From Asterella californica (taxonomy: Eukaryota; Streptophyta; Marchantiopsida; Marchantiales; Aytoniaceae): DNA of 64,000 nt. A program made the translations under genes and the position numbers. The notes below the pieces were generated by a model, which was given only the letters and a program-made list of their open reading frames with translations, had not been told where the DNA came from and searched no databases. This document shows, piece by piece, positions 39,614 through 50,800 of this stretch. Location of the stretch: the NCBI GenBank assembly GCA_036924285.1, contig JAYKYS010000014.1, positions 8,556,001 through 8,620,000 of the forward strand, read 5' to 3'. Each line of letters begins with the position of its first letter. Position 1 is the first letter of the stretch.

Positions 39614-40332
39614 TGTCATGATGTGAATCATTTCACATAGTAAGTGATTCATCTCTCTTCCAAGAGTTAACCACTCTAAGTGAAGTTAGGACCTCATAGA
39701 AGTCGATTCTCGAGGGTGTTATATATTTTGAGTCCTAGTAGATCGTTTATCATGTTCATAGAGTTTTAAACTCATGGGTTGTACTTACTTGTCGTCCATG
39801 CACGTTTTCTAGCTGGTTTAAGTTATCTTTCAGGGTTGCGTGTCATTTTAGGTAGTTTAAGATTTACGTTGGCACTTTAGGGGGCTGACGTGGTAACCTA
39901 TGAGTGAAGTTAAGTTACCACGTGGATTAGGGCACTAAAGGACAGCCAAGTGGAGCTATGAACTCCCATTGGTCCATTTTTGTCTTTTGTAAAACTTTAA
40001 ACTTAGAAGTAGGGGTCTAAAGTGAAGTTCGAGCTTTTGGTGAAGACACTGTGAAATCTGAGAGCACAGGAAGATATAGCTTGTCGTGCCAATCATTGTC
40101 TGTGAAATTCTTGATTGATTTGGAGCAATAAAGAAGGAGTTATGCCAAATTGAAGTTTGAATTGTGTCAGAATTGCATCACTTTTGTTGATTTTGGAGTT
40201 TTCAGTGTCAATTGCAGCAAAATTGAGGAAATAGCTTCAAACCTTCGTGGTTGCGTTCACGTCAGGAGGGCTACGATTGTCCAAAACGTTTCAAGTCATT
40301 TGAGTGAATGAGTAATTCAGGGCGACCGCTGA
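39614..40332 (+). repeat. E1 3' LTR (about 719 bp)
   Basis: Pairs with 26233-26952. It begins TGTCATGATGTGAATCATTT right after the purine-rich tract and ends GACCGCTGA. Differences from the 5' LTR are scattered single-base changes with no large indel. Confidence 0.85.
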
Positions 40333-41158
40333 TTGATAATGATCACAATGAAATTTGATAAAAAAGGAAGTGCTAGATAATTTTGACGTGAAGCAAGAAA
40401 AATATTAATGTATGATGTGATGGTTTAAAGCATACATAGAGTTTTAGCACAGATAAAATCAGAAATAGTTTGTGTGTATGTTGTTTTGATAGGAGAATGC
40501 TTGTAATTAACTCTCTTGTATATTATTTTGAGAAAATAATGCTTCTACACGATTATATTTTGCATTGCTTTATAATAGATTGCAACCGAGGTTTAGATAT
40601 GAAAGAGACCGTTTAGATAACTAATAGAGGTCTGCATTGCACGGTGAGTGGTGATGGTGTACATAAACTTACTATATCAAAACAATAAGTTTCACGCAAC
40701 CAATTAAGCAATGCAATGCTCGTACTTTCAGAAAAACACAATTCTTGTACTTTAAAATGACTCAATTCTCCTACTATGAAACAACTCAATATCATATTTC
40801 ATCTTGATCATTGGTATTGATGATCAAACCTATTATTCTTATTTTCATAGATGTTATACTTTCTCCCAAACTATCTCAAAATTATTCTATTTTATCTAAA
40901 ACTATCTCAAAATAGCTATATCTTCGCTTTAACTACTCAAAATGATAAACCTTCTCTCGAACTATTTCCATTAAATTGATTGTTTGTCAAATTATTGTAA
41001 ATCAGTTCTTTTGACCTAGTTGTAGATTGTATTGTTGATTTTCCTCACGAGAACTATTGTTATGTGTTCATACTACACCGGACTACAAATATTCTATTGA
41101 CTTTAAGAAAAAAACTGAAATGTTAGTTTAACTTAATTATACATTGATCTATTGTTAT
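40333..41158. other. AT-rich non-coding spacer right of E1
   Basis: No coding frame or repeat is recognised. Short words such as AACTATCTCAAAAT recur between 40870 and 40960. The composition resembles the AT-rich DNA left of E1. Confidence 0.5.
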
Positions 41159-42080
41159 TCAGACTATTCCAAAGATAAGTATTCAGTCTTTGTATATAAC
41201 ATATTGTTACAGTACAAATACTGAATTAGCTATGCGCAGTAGTGAGAAGTTCAATTTAAATATCATAGAGACGTTAATGTATGGGTTGGTTAGTTATAAT
41301 TTAGAGTTAGAATGAGAAGTGAAATAACCTAAGTAAGAAACATATCACTTATGCAAAGTTCATTACTTATAGTTGAAGTTTAGAAGCTAATCTAACTTAT
41401 ATTGATAAGCTAGTGATAAAAGTTGGATGGAAATTATACAAATCCTTTTAGATCAACAATGGATTAAAGGTTACGGCAATATCGTTGACGTCATCGTCTT
41501 ACTACATGATCATATAGATTGATACACGTTGTATTATGATGGAGCTTCATATTTATGCATTGATGCAAATTGCATCGAGGGACTAACCTCTAGTAGCCTT
41601 AGAACCAAAGTAGGGATATTAATCTCAAATACGTCAAGATCTCACATTTCGAATGCGTGTGATAAGAGGAGTATTGTCCAACATGCTACTATTAAAAGGT
41701 TGTCTTCCTCCTCCCTAGGTCTAATATAACCCCGCAAAGGGACCAACCTACTACAATAACCTTTGTGATGCAGCTCTAAAGTCCCCTTTTACACATTTTT
41801 CTACAAGGAGATTTGAACTCTACACATTTGGCTTCCCAAGAGATGTTTTAGCCATCGAGTTAGAACCACATCACATCTAAATCTTTGTTTCCATAGTTCT
41901 TTCTCTCATTGTTCTTAGTGATAGTCTTGTCATATTTCACCAATTATGACAATCGAAATAATATTTTTGACTCACATGACAAAGTCTTTATATATTTTAT
42001 AAAATACTTTTATTTTAGAAATTATTTTTATATTTCTCAACATTGACATCATATCTATCATTCTATATCAGAATTTTTTA
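41159..42080. repeat. dispersed repeat D, copy 2 (longer copy)
   Basis: Same orientation and order as 24776-25513, but with about 200 bp more in the middle (41636-41840). It is non-coding. The extra part contains a tRNA-like promoter on the minus strand, described separately. Confidence 0.85.
41807..41869 (-). mobile_element. SINE-like tRNA-derived segment with A and B boxes
   Basis: On the minus strand, TGGTTCTAACTCGATGGC (41869-41852) resembles a tRNA A box, and AGAGTTCAAATCTCC (41821-41807) resembles a B box with TTCAAAT in the T-loop. The spacing is right for an RNA polymerase III internal promoter. There is no intact acceptor stem, so it is not a working tRNA gene. A tRNA-headed SINE is the likely source. 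Copy 1 of repeat D keeps only the A-box side (25291-25308). Confidence 0.5.
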
Positions 42081-42940
42081 TTCTTCACGTATAATTAGTT
42101 TTACAAGTCCAATATAATATATATCCACAAGTACATATATTTGTATATCATATATATGTGTACATCAACTCTAAATTAAATATGTAATAAACATATATAT
42201 AAATAAACAAATGATATTATATTTGAATTAAATATATTAAAACTCCTCATATAATTCATTTATGTATATTCTATCATGACAGTATACTTGCATATAAGTT
42301 AAATATGCATGTATACACATACTCATAAATATAATAAAACATGTAAATATGTACAGATAAATACTATTATATTTTATTTAATATATGATGATAATATTAT
42401 TATTTTTTGATAAAATATTAATCCAACTGGGTGCTGCATGTAAGAATATAAAATATGAATAACTCATTAAGATACTTTTCACTGACTAGGGACATCGACG
42501 CTTCTTAATCAATCAAAGACTAACAATCCATGTCAAGCAATTCAAGTCCATTGCTTGATCCAATACTTGACGATGTGAAACCTCTGACATCGAAGCTACT
42601 ACCGTCGTATCCGTAAAGAAACCCATCGTTCGCTATCTCGTCGGCATTAAGTTCCACCAACTACTATAATTGAACATCCCACACAAGCCCATGTTCTCCA
42701 TCTCTGTAAGCATGTGACGCTGAAAAGCTCACCAAAGTGGACAATGCTATCATGGACCGTGTCACTAAGTTCGACACTGTCATGCGTGACCTATCGACGA
42801 TAGATCACGAGTCGTCATGCGGGTGTGCTGGTCGTCTCACTACATCGTGTGTGCGCTTGAGCACCTCCCTCGGTAACAAGTTCGTTCACCAAAATCGTGA
42901 ACAAAGTGCACGAGATCTCACGCTCGCTGCATCAACAACA
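42081..42940. other. AT-rich DNA passing into decayed TE sequence
   Basis: 42081-42430 is extremely AT-rich, with ATATAT runs. From about 42480 the base composition rises and the sequence becomes TE-like, leading into E4. The plus-strand frame at 42737-42952 has no domain. Confidence 0.45.
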
Positions 42941-44560
42941 CTGTCGATCTGACCCAAGATCGCATCCGGTGCACACTCGTTATCATCTGTGTACAAACAT
43001 CATCCAACAAAAGATCTGATGTCGTAGCAGACAGTGGATCGACTGATCCTCTCTCATGTAGTAGGTCTCTATCTCCAGCTCGACCACCACGATATCTCTG
43101 AGCTCCTCCACCTCATCCACGATCAATCTTTTCTTGTCGTAGCTCGGGTGGATATCAAAACAACGGTCACTATTGTTACCGATCGTCCGTGATGCTCACA
43201 TTGTATAGGCACCGCTTGAGATGTCTCAGACGTCTCATAACCACCTCTCCTTTACGGACCGTCCTTCTACTGATGAGGACCATCACACGTTCAACAAGGA
43301 TCTGTTTGATGCTGATTAGAGAAGGACGACATGGGCTTTTGCCCACTAGGTCCTCCAACACCTCCTTGGGATCGTGATTATTCAGCACGATCCATACCAC
43401 CACCACGCTGTTACATAACATGTGATCCTAGAGAAGAGATTGTCACCTCATGTGGTGTCTCCTTGATGAATCTAACAATCACCACCCTCTTCTCCATCAT
43501 GTTAAGCTCAATGCGCTCAGCCAAACCAAAGACAACCGTCAACGTCGAAGCAGTGTCTCTAAGGAGAGTCGCATCTTTGACTCTCATACGTAGCTCTCGG
43601 TCCAATATCTTATACCAAAACTGAATTGCATGTACTTTCATCACCTCTCTGGTAACGTTGATCAACCGTCTCATGTGAGTCAACGTCTCGCGTATGCTTT
43701 CTATAGTCTTCTGCTAGAACTCCTGCAGACTCCTCAACTTGTCGATCCGCACACCCTAATAGTTCTTCTTTAAACACTAGAAGAACTGAACCACACGGTT
43801 AAACCCTGGTGGTATCCCGCTCGTACTACCACCTGCTCCACTACTAGTGGACACACTGCTGGTAGTAAATACTCCGACACTCGTGGATGTATCATTGCTA
43901 CTAGCACCCGAACTCGCAGGTGCTACGTATTTTGAAATTGCGCCAGTAGTGATAAAAACGTAGTTGAGAGATCAATGTGTCTCCACAACTCAATCTCCAC
44001 GTTGTAGTCTCACCTAAACTCATGGTAATTGTCCATCGGCGGTCTCTCTATATGTAGGAACAAACCCTTCCACGTCAGAAGGGTGTGAACACGTATGGAC
44101 TCCGCATCTGCTGCAGATCGCATCAACTGTCAACTCTTGGATGAAGTCATGTAGCTCAATGTTACCAACCATACTCTAGTATCATCGAGGTCCTTTCGTG
44201 ACCTCATAAATCTCGTTCATGACCGACAATAACGATATGATGACACTAGATGCGTCCAACTCGTCCTTTGAAACAACCGACGGCAATGGTGTAGGTAGTC
44301 GGTACCTCATCCCACTCCATGTATACCCATTGTTCGAGAAGTCCATATCAGAACCTCTAGAGAACTCCGTGATGATAGAATCTCGTGAACACATTTTCGA
44401 ACCAGAATGCAGAAAACTTCCTCACCACCGTAACTACAACTTGCCTAACCCCGCTGTCGGGATGAGAGTTTCTTGGGAAGGGCGGAACCTTCTGACTGTG
44501 GTATGACCGTGAAGACTGTATATGTCTACTCAATGAAGCATTGGGCTTCTAGCTGTGGTT
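42941..44560 (-). pseudogene. E4: gag remnant of a Ty3/gypsy-like element, minus strand
   Basis: On the minus strand the frame at 43683-43411 carries a retrotransposon gag-like segment (IQFWYKILDRELRMRVKDAT) followed by FGLAERIELNMMEK. Upstream on the same strand lies a Ser/Thr/Gly-rich stretch ending in GIPPGFNRVVQFF near 43790-43920. Stops and shifts separate the blocks. This gag differs from that of E1, although the leader upstream of it (44460-45050) is shared with E1. Confidence 0.6.
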
Positions 44561-45050
44561 GCTAACTCAAAAGTGTAGGCTTCAGGTTACAAGTTGGCAC
44601 TGTAAAACACTCATACATGTCTCCTGGCTCCTCTGATATGTTCAGGAAACGAAAAATCAAGTTGGACTAGTAATGATATGGTCAGACGGTGAACTTTGAC
44701 ACTCAGGAATAGGAAATATGTGAAGGTTTAGACTTCTAAACTTCTCCTACATGTAAAAGAGGCCCCACTAGACACACACACGAAGTTTCAACATGAGATC
44801 AAATTCTAGCACCGAGATGTGGACAGAAAAGTTATGAGTAAGAAATTACGGCAATTTCTAGTACCCAGATAGCTATTTCGACCTAGAACAGAGACTTGGC
44901 TCAATCAATTTTGCTCATTCTTACAGGACTTGGAGTTCACAGCATGCTGAACACCCTTGTGAAGTTAGGCTTGGTGGTTGTACACGGTTCTCCAGATCTC
45001 TAACTCTGACGTTGCTGCTCTAGATTGAGAGCATTTCAGACCCCCTTTTG
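44460..45050 (-). repeat. E4 leader, inverted copy of the E1 leader (26960-27540)
   Basis: Read on the minus strand, this stretch matches E1 from GGGTCTGAAA just after its 5' LTR through to the CTTCCCAAGAAACTCT segment near 27530. Identity is high. It stops where the E1 LTR would begin, so E4 has lost its LTR. E1 and E4 thus form a long inverted repeat about 17 kb apart. Confidence 0.85.
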
Positions 45051-45136
45051 AAGACAATGATAGAAAGCATGAGGTTCTTGTATAGATGATCAAAATTATC
45101 CAAAGATTTCTCTTTCATCAATCTCCATTGCAATCA

Positions 45137-45162
45137 AGCTTGACAATCTCCATTGTCAAGCT
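45137..45162. repeat. 11-bp perfect inverted repeat
   Basis: AGCTTGACAAT (45137-45147) and ATTGTCAAGCT (45152-45162) flank a CTCC loop. It sits at the left edge of the E3 LTR region and may be chance or a duplicated terminus. Confidence 0.6.
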
Positions 45163-45254
45163 AACAAGGAGGTGGAGTTAGAAGCTCAGACGGTCAAAAT
45201 TATCCAACATTTCATCTTTCGTCCATCTCGAATGCGACTATTGTCAACACCGAA

Positions 45255-45785
45255 GTGATGGTAGGAAGTGTATGAGATGTCGTGCGCATACACATTGCTA
45301 CACAACATACATCGCTGTCAGAGATACACCACACATACAATAACACATGGACGATGTCACACATATACACAAGTGTACCACAATCGCCCGAGCATTAAAC
45401 GGTATGTACTCACTCCACCATGTCAATCGACACTAAACAAACACTAAAGTCGAGCCAAATCTACTATGTGCAGTAGAGAAGGCAGATTGCACTCATCAAA
45501 ACTATCCACCATAGCCAAGAGCTTGAACGCTCTACTCGAAGAACTAAGGCCTCCAAGCCTTACATGCGAAGTATACTCTTAGTGGACTATCTCAACAACT
45601 GGCCCTACTGGAATTAGCCACTCCGCACTCGACCAACCTAGCCGAGGTACCAAACTGACTTGACAGCTATCATGCACATACACATCGCTACACAACATAC
45701 ATCGCTGTCAAATGTACACCACACATACACATAACACATGGATGAGATCATACACATACACAAGTGTATCACAATCGCCCCCTAA
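45255..45785 (-). repeat. E3 3' LTR region with a repeated ~120-bp block
   Basis: On the minus strand, TTAGGGGGCGATTG, a polypurine-tract-like sequence, precedes TGATACACTTGTGTATGTG at about 45772, the likely 3' LTR start of E3. The same ~120-bp block begins again at about 45381, again after GGGCGATTG. A third copy is at 19515-19622. The LTR end is not defined. Confidence 0.6.
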
Positions 45786-45951
45786 TTTGATGGTTAGGTG
45801 CCTCTAACTCCATATAGCCTCATATCTCAACTACGTGATATACGTCTTCATGGGTGTAAGGATCAAGAGGCCGGGTGTTACATCGCCTCATCGTTAGTCG
45901 CATGTCTGCAATCCATATCACGCAAAGATCTAATCGGTTATCCCTGCTATA

Positions 45952-46087
45952 TACATCGAGGGCAATCCTATTGTCCAATAAGAATGACACTAAGAGGTGG
46001 AGTCAAACATGACAAATGTCAACTTCTCGAACAATCATCACACAGCAATGTACGCGTTGCTCCACCAGCAGACCCACATAACATACA
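45952..46087 (-). pseudogene. E3 PHD finger at the integrase C terminus
   Basis: The minus-strand frame reads C-M-L-C, then C-D-D-C, then H-L-S-C and finally C-P-R-C, a complete Cys4-His-Cys3 PHD spacing. Two in-frame stops are present, one of them TGA directly before the His where PHD fingers usually have Trp, so TGG has probably become TGA. In plants PHD fingers commonly read histone H3 tails. Here the domain would help target the integrase to particular chromatin, which is inferred from position only. Confidence 0.75.
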
Positions 46088-46600
46088 CCTCAACCTCGCA
46101 CGTACTACTGCTAAGCTTGGGTCAACAAAACCATCGATGTTGGGAAGATGACATGACGCACAATTATGCACATGGCCCTTCCAAACAACACCATCACGGT
46201 CCTCTAACATGAGTACTCCAAAAGATAACACCCCACGTACTCGTAAAATAATGCATCCGGCGGTCACATCCAACATTGTTGGTGCAATCTGCTGTAGATA
46301 GATATAATCGCCAAGATGAAACATGCGAATCAATGACCGCTAACTTCCTCCTCGAATAGTCGCATATCGCAACGTGTCTCTATGCTGAGCAATCGATAGT
46401 TTCTCAAAAGTCATAGACATAACTCTTCGAAATGTCTCGACTCGTTGAGAACATGCTCTCATCCACATATATGGGTCATCAAGGTTCAGCACTTTAGCAT
46501 AATCAGGACGAATGATCGAAGGTAGATATGGATCTCGGTCATACACCGATAGTCCATAACCAACCATGGTAACTGCATATCGCAGTCTCTCAAGTGACCG
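46088..46600 (-). pseudogene. E3 integrase C-terminal region
   Basis: Two frames (46567-46340 and 46333-46088) carry a segment ending FRRVMSMTFEKLSIAQHRDT and then an SH3-like integrase tail with LGDYIYLQQIAPTMLDV. They join the integrase core on the right to the PHD finger on the left. One stop separates them. Confidence 0.65.
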
Positions 46601-46619
46601 TTCTGCAAGCCATACTTGT

Positions 46620-47640
46620 GCAATCTTCTCTTCACCGTCTAGACAACCCTCTCCGTCAAACCATCCGCCTTAGGATGATCTCGAGATGTAGTCTGATGAT
46701 CAATCAGCGCTTGATCACACAAGATCTGAAACTCACAAAGAAACTCTGTATCTTGATCCGTCAACACTTCAGTTGGTGCTCCAAAATGACTCAGCACTCG
46801 ATCTAAAAACGCATACGTTGTCTCTTCACTCGTCTTGTCTGATAATACCACCAACTCAAACCACTTGCATAAGTGCTCCATCATCACCAACACATACCGA
46901 TGGTGACCTACAATCAACAGTAAGGGTCTCGTTAAATCCAAACTCCAACGGTAACCCAATCCCATAATCGATAAGGGGTATAATTGTGGAGTATGAGCAT
47001 TAAATGATGCTCATACTCGATCACAAATCACACATCGTATGACAAACTGCTGCACATCGATGTGCATACCACGCCACCAATACTGTCCTTGGAGTAAGCT
47101 ATGTGTACGTTTCACTCCAAAATATCTCGAACTCCTCATGGGCATGTCGTACTAATTGTGCACTTTAGGATAGATGTGTCACTATCCATACTCTCTCATC
47201 ATCTCGTACTCGAAGTACATGTCGTTCTTCTCGTTGAAATCTCTTCGCTGTTGGAGGACGATCTCGCTCCTTGGCACTTACTATGTCTATCAGCACGCCA
47301 GTACATAGATACTCCATTATGATCACATCGTCGTGGATATCTCGCTGATTTGGAACACCATCTCCATCCTCAAGATCTGGAGACTCACCATCTACTCTCT
47401 GACTTGAAAAAGATACGACCTGGTCCTCCATACTAGAGTTCATGGCCAACACACAAAGAAAGACAGATGCATGTCATCTTGGCACTATCTCTTCATCAAC
47501 CTCGTCATGCCATCGATGTAATAAATAGAACTTTACTTATCAACTAGAGGGGAAATTGCTTTGGTAGAAGTCTTTGGTATAAGAATTAGTTACGGCTAAG
47601 TTGGCATGAGAATACATGCAGCAAAAGAGTACTAATACCA
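46620..47640 (-). pseudogene. E3 integrase N-terminal and catalytic core
   Basis: On the minus strand, the block at 47452-47165 carries the region before the integrase zinc finger (RDIHDDVIIMEYL, RDDERVWIVTHL). The block at 46965-46639 carries the catalytic core: WSLDLTRPLL with the first Asp, VLTDQDTEF with the second, and PKADGLTERVV with the Glu, a D,D-35-E-type integrase. The frame between them is shifted. E5 is inserted just upstream. Confidence 0.85.
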
Positions 47641-47651
47641 ATAGACGGGAG

Positions 47652-47927
47652 CATAAAAAGTCCGCCGGGAAACTTCCAGAAAGAAGTTTATGGAAGGAAG
47701 CTTCGAGAACTTTCCAGCGAGCTCTTACATGGCTCATTCTGAACCCTCTAGATGATGTTTCGGATCTAAGGTTGCATGTAATCCATGTCAGCGATCCGTG
47801 TGCTCACTTTGAGAGGTCAGCATTGGTCGGAAGCTTATCATGTACTACTCCTCTCACTATATAAAGGATGTGAATGCACCTCCACGGACATTCAAGTGTT
47901 GAGTTCACTTTAGAGCCCCATCTTACA
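47652..47927 (+). repeat. E5 5' LTR
   Basis: Matches 49891-50166 at the same length, about 276 bp. The shared core runs from AAAAGTCCGyCGGGAAACTT to CATCTTACA and includes a TATA-like CACTATATAAAGGATG near 47858-47872. Weaker similarity extends about 20 bp further left. Confidence 0.85.
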
Positions 47928-48502
47928 ATGATATTAGAGCAAGGAACTCTAAGAGAGAGGATTACCTCTCTTAGAATGACCTTTGATCGAGGTTCTTCGT
48001 AATTGAAACTCTGAGTGTGTCTAAAGGGTCAAGATAGCTATGTGATGGATGAGGGTAGATTTCTAGCTCTAGAATTACCATTCTTGAATCTTTTCCATAT
48101 CAAGCTTATGTTTCTATGTCGTGAGCATTTTCTAGTGTATCTTGTCTATCATTTCGGTGAGGATTTCATGGATCAAGTGCAGTCTCGGTGATTCTTCCAG
48201 TAGTGACATATGTGATCAGTTGGGATTTGACCGTCTATATCTTGATTTAGTGAGCATGGATCTAAATCTACCCGCTCCTGTTTCCTTCAACACGTGGTTG
48301 GAGATCCGCTATGTCTGTAGACCGAAATCATTCCAAGAGAGTTTGTGATTAGAAATTTTGATGAGGATTTCTACCCCGAGATAATCAATTCTCTTGTCTT
48401 TTTTGTAGTATCTGTAGTGTATGAACACTTCCGAGGTGACCGTCATAACTCTATACTAGAAAAATCTTGACACTTTCGTGTTGTTAGAGAGAGAGCGCGA
48501 TC

Positions 48503-49603
48503 ATGGAGCCGCAACCTCCAAATCTAGGGTTGGTGATGCAAGAATTGATGTAAGACATGCTGAATGAATTTCGAGAGATGAAGATGACGGTTGAAGCACT
48601 ACAAAGCAAGATGTTGGACTTGTCAATAATGACAGACGTTGGAAGGGGAGGATCGTCTCAAGGAGTACCTGTGGTGGGAGAGCAAGCTGCACCAAGAGAA
48701 CTCGTGGCACAGATCATTAGAATTCCAGTTGATGATGAAGGTGCTCTGTTACTACGGATGAAGAAGACATGTAACATTGAACCGTACAAAGGTCGACGAA
48801 TCATGAGAGTAGTCGAGAATTGGATTTCTCAGATGAATCGATATTTGTGATTTTTCAGTACGCAAATCATGGATCACGTAGCGAGAGTGTTTGCGTGTGG
48901 ATACTTGAACGATAAAGCTCTCACGTGGTATGATGCATGGGAGAGATCGGTGTTGGCGGACTGCAATGCAAGAAAGGTCTGTTGAAGAATTTCCAGTCTG
49001 TGGATTCTGTGCAAATGGCTCGAACGAGGATGTGGAGATTGAAACAGAAGGGAAGTCTTCAAGAGTATGTAGAAGCCTTCCTCGACTTGCAAGGTGCAAT
49101 CATTGATATGAGTCGAGCGTAGACTCTTGAATTTCAAGAGGGGATTGAAGAAAAGAATCCGACAAGAAGTAATGGTGTAAAATCCACTCACGGTTTTTGA
49201 GGTCATCGCTTGCGCTCGGAGAATTGTTGGAGCATTAGGAGGAGAAGTGATGATTCTACCAAATCACTAAAATCAACCCGAAATCCAATATGCAAACGGT
49301 CCGACACCCATGGAGCTAGGCAACATCCGCTATCAACCACGACAGTTTCAAGGTGGAGATCGTCGAGGACGGCCAGAAGAAAGACGCCAAGGAGCTCCTA
49401 GAGGAGAAGGTGTTAGGAATGCTGCACCTCAACTCGAGCAACGTCGATGTTACAATTGTGGACGATTCGATCACATAGCTGCAAATTGCCGAAATCGTTT
49501 TCTTAGAGATCCAAGACCTCCATATCGTCGACCTCGGAATCATCTGAACGAGACGAAAGGAAATGAAGAAGTCGAGGCAAGACTGGGAAACGAAGAACAG
49601 TAG
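48503..49603 (+). pseudogene. E5 gag remnant with CCHC zinc knuckle
   Basis: From about 48503 (ATGGAGCCGCAACCTCC) a gag frame runs with several stops and shifts. It contains the retrotransposon gag core (EPYKGRRIMRVVENWISQMN, LNDKALTWYDAWERS, MARTRMWRLKQKGSLQEYV) and then, after MELGNIRYQ, the zinc knuckle CYNCGRFDHIAANC near 49447-49488. No protease or polymerase follows, so particle formation would have depended on enzymes from another element. Confidence 0.8.
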
Positions 49604-49890
49604 TAAATGCACCTCGCGGCCTTATTGATACAAGGAGAGAGAAGAAAAACGAGGGAAGGAGAAGGAGATTGACAAAAAGTAATGCGTAGTTGATTGTCGC
49701 GGATGGAGTTTTGGAAGGGACCTAGGTGAGAGTATTAATCGATCTTTGGTGTAACATAGAATTTTTGTCTTGATCGACTACGATGAAGTTGGGAATGGAG
49801 TTAGAAAGTGATGAGAGAGATAGAACTACCCATGGACAAACCGAGAAGATTGAATCTCTATCCCGAAAGACTTATATCAATAAGCGGGAG

Positions 49891-50166
49891 CGTCAAAAGT
49901 CCGTCGGGAAACTTCCAGAATGAAGTTTCTAGAAGGAAGCTTCAAGAATTTTCCAGCGAGCTCTTACGTGGCTCATTCTGAACCATCTAGATGTTGTTTC
50001 GGATCTAAGGCTGCATGTAAGCCATGTCAGCGATCCGTGTGCTCACTTTGAGAGGTCAGCATTGACCGGAAGCTTATCATGTATTATTCCTTTCACTATC
50101 TAAAGGATGCGAATGCACCTCCACGGGCATTCAAGTTTTGAGTTCACTCTAGAGCCTCATCTTACA
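49891..50166 (+). repeat. E5 3' LTR
   Basis: Pairs with 47652-47927. It is preceded by AAGCGGGAGC, a possible polypurine tract, though similar bases also precede the 5' LTR, so the start is not certain. Confidence 0.8.
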
Positions 50167-50800
50167 ATCGAGCTCCAGTCTGATCTTGCTGACTCGTGCA
50201 TGGGTTGCGACTCAACTCATTGGCTTCTAGGTTTGCAACTCCAGGTCTATGCACTACCTAGAAGTCATACTCCTATAACATCAAAGCCCATCGTGCAAGC
50301 TTCTCTATAAGCTTATCGGACCTCATCAATCACTTGAGTGGTTGGTGATCAGTGATGAGAATAAAGAGGTTCTCAAACAGATAATATCAAAAATGTGCAA
50401 CAGCCCATACTGCCATCAAATACTCTGTCTCATACGAACTATACCTCGCCACCACAAACTCCTTTTTCTCATCATGCTGTTGAGTTAGCACTGTTGCAAG
50501 TCCCAACGTACTCCGATCAATGTGTAGTTGGAAAGGACGCTCCTTAACGGGTCTCCTCAAGAGGAGAACATCTGTCAACATATCCTTGAGCTTTACAAAA
50601 GCTCGCTCTTGCTCATCTCTCCCACTGCAACTCCTGGTCCACCTTCATCAGTTTGGTCAATGGTTTCGCAATTGCATTAAACCCTTTCACGTATCGACGA
50701 TAGAAGTTCATCAAACCAACAAATGTTCGAACTCGATCCACATTTGTGAGACGTGAGATACGTGCAATAGTCTCAATTTTCGTCTATTGAACATCCAACC
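50167..50800 (-). pseudogene. E3 RNase H remnant
   Basis: On the minus strand: RVRTFVGLMNFYRRYVKGF, the post-RT connection, then PFQLHIDRSTLGLATVL and AVWAVAHF, and further on ILITDHQPLK and VVHRPGVANLEANELSR. These are the standard gypsy RNase H blocks, including the D-x-S/A and TDHxxL motifs. Stops are scattered through it. It ends at the E2b insertion on the right and at E5 on the left. Confidence 0.85.

Larger units (their letters stand above)
26233..40332 (+). mobile_element. E1: Ty3/gypsy-like LTR retrotransposon, degenerate, interrupted by E2a
   Basis: The element spans two LTRs and contains, in order, gag with a zinc knuckle, protease, reverse transcriptase, RNase H and integrase, the Ty3/gypsy domain order. 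Without E2a (29502-35396 plus one target duplication) it would be about 8.2 kb. Every coding block carries stops or frameshifts, so it cannot move by itself. The purine-rich GGAGGGGGTGGA just before the 3' LTR fits a polypurine tract. The two LTRs differ at scattered sites, so the insertion is not recent. Confidence 0.85.
47630..50166 (+). mobile_element. E5: gag-only LTR retrotransposon (TR-GAG type), about 2.5 kb, inserted in E3
   Basis: Direct repeats of about 280 bp (about 47630/47652-47927 and about 49868/49891-50166), both ending TCTTACA, bound an internal region holding only a gag remnant. Just after the 5' LTR, TGATATTAGAGCAAGG (near 47929) resembles the initiator tRNA-Met primer-binding site TGGTATCAGAGC. 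It is a non-autonomous LTR element. It lies in E3 between RNase H and integrase, on the opposite strand. LTR starts are uncertain by about 20 bp and no target duplication is clear. Confidence 0.8.

Noticed and set aside
24776..42080. Repeat D copies as the LTRs of one large element
   Set aside because: The interior would consist of E1 plus unrelated AT-rich DNA, with no primer site, polypurine tract or coding of its own; kept as an observation only.
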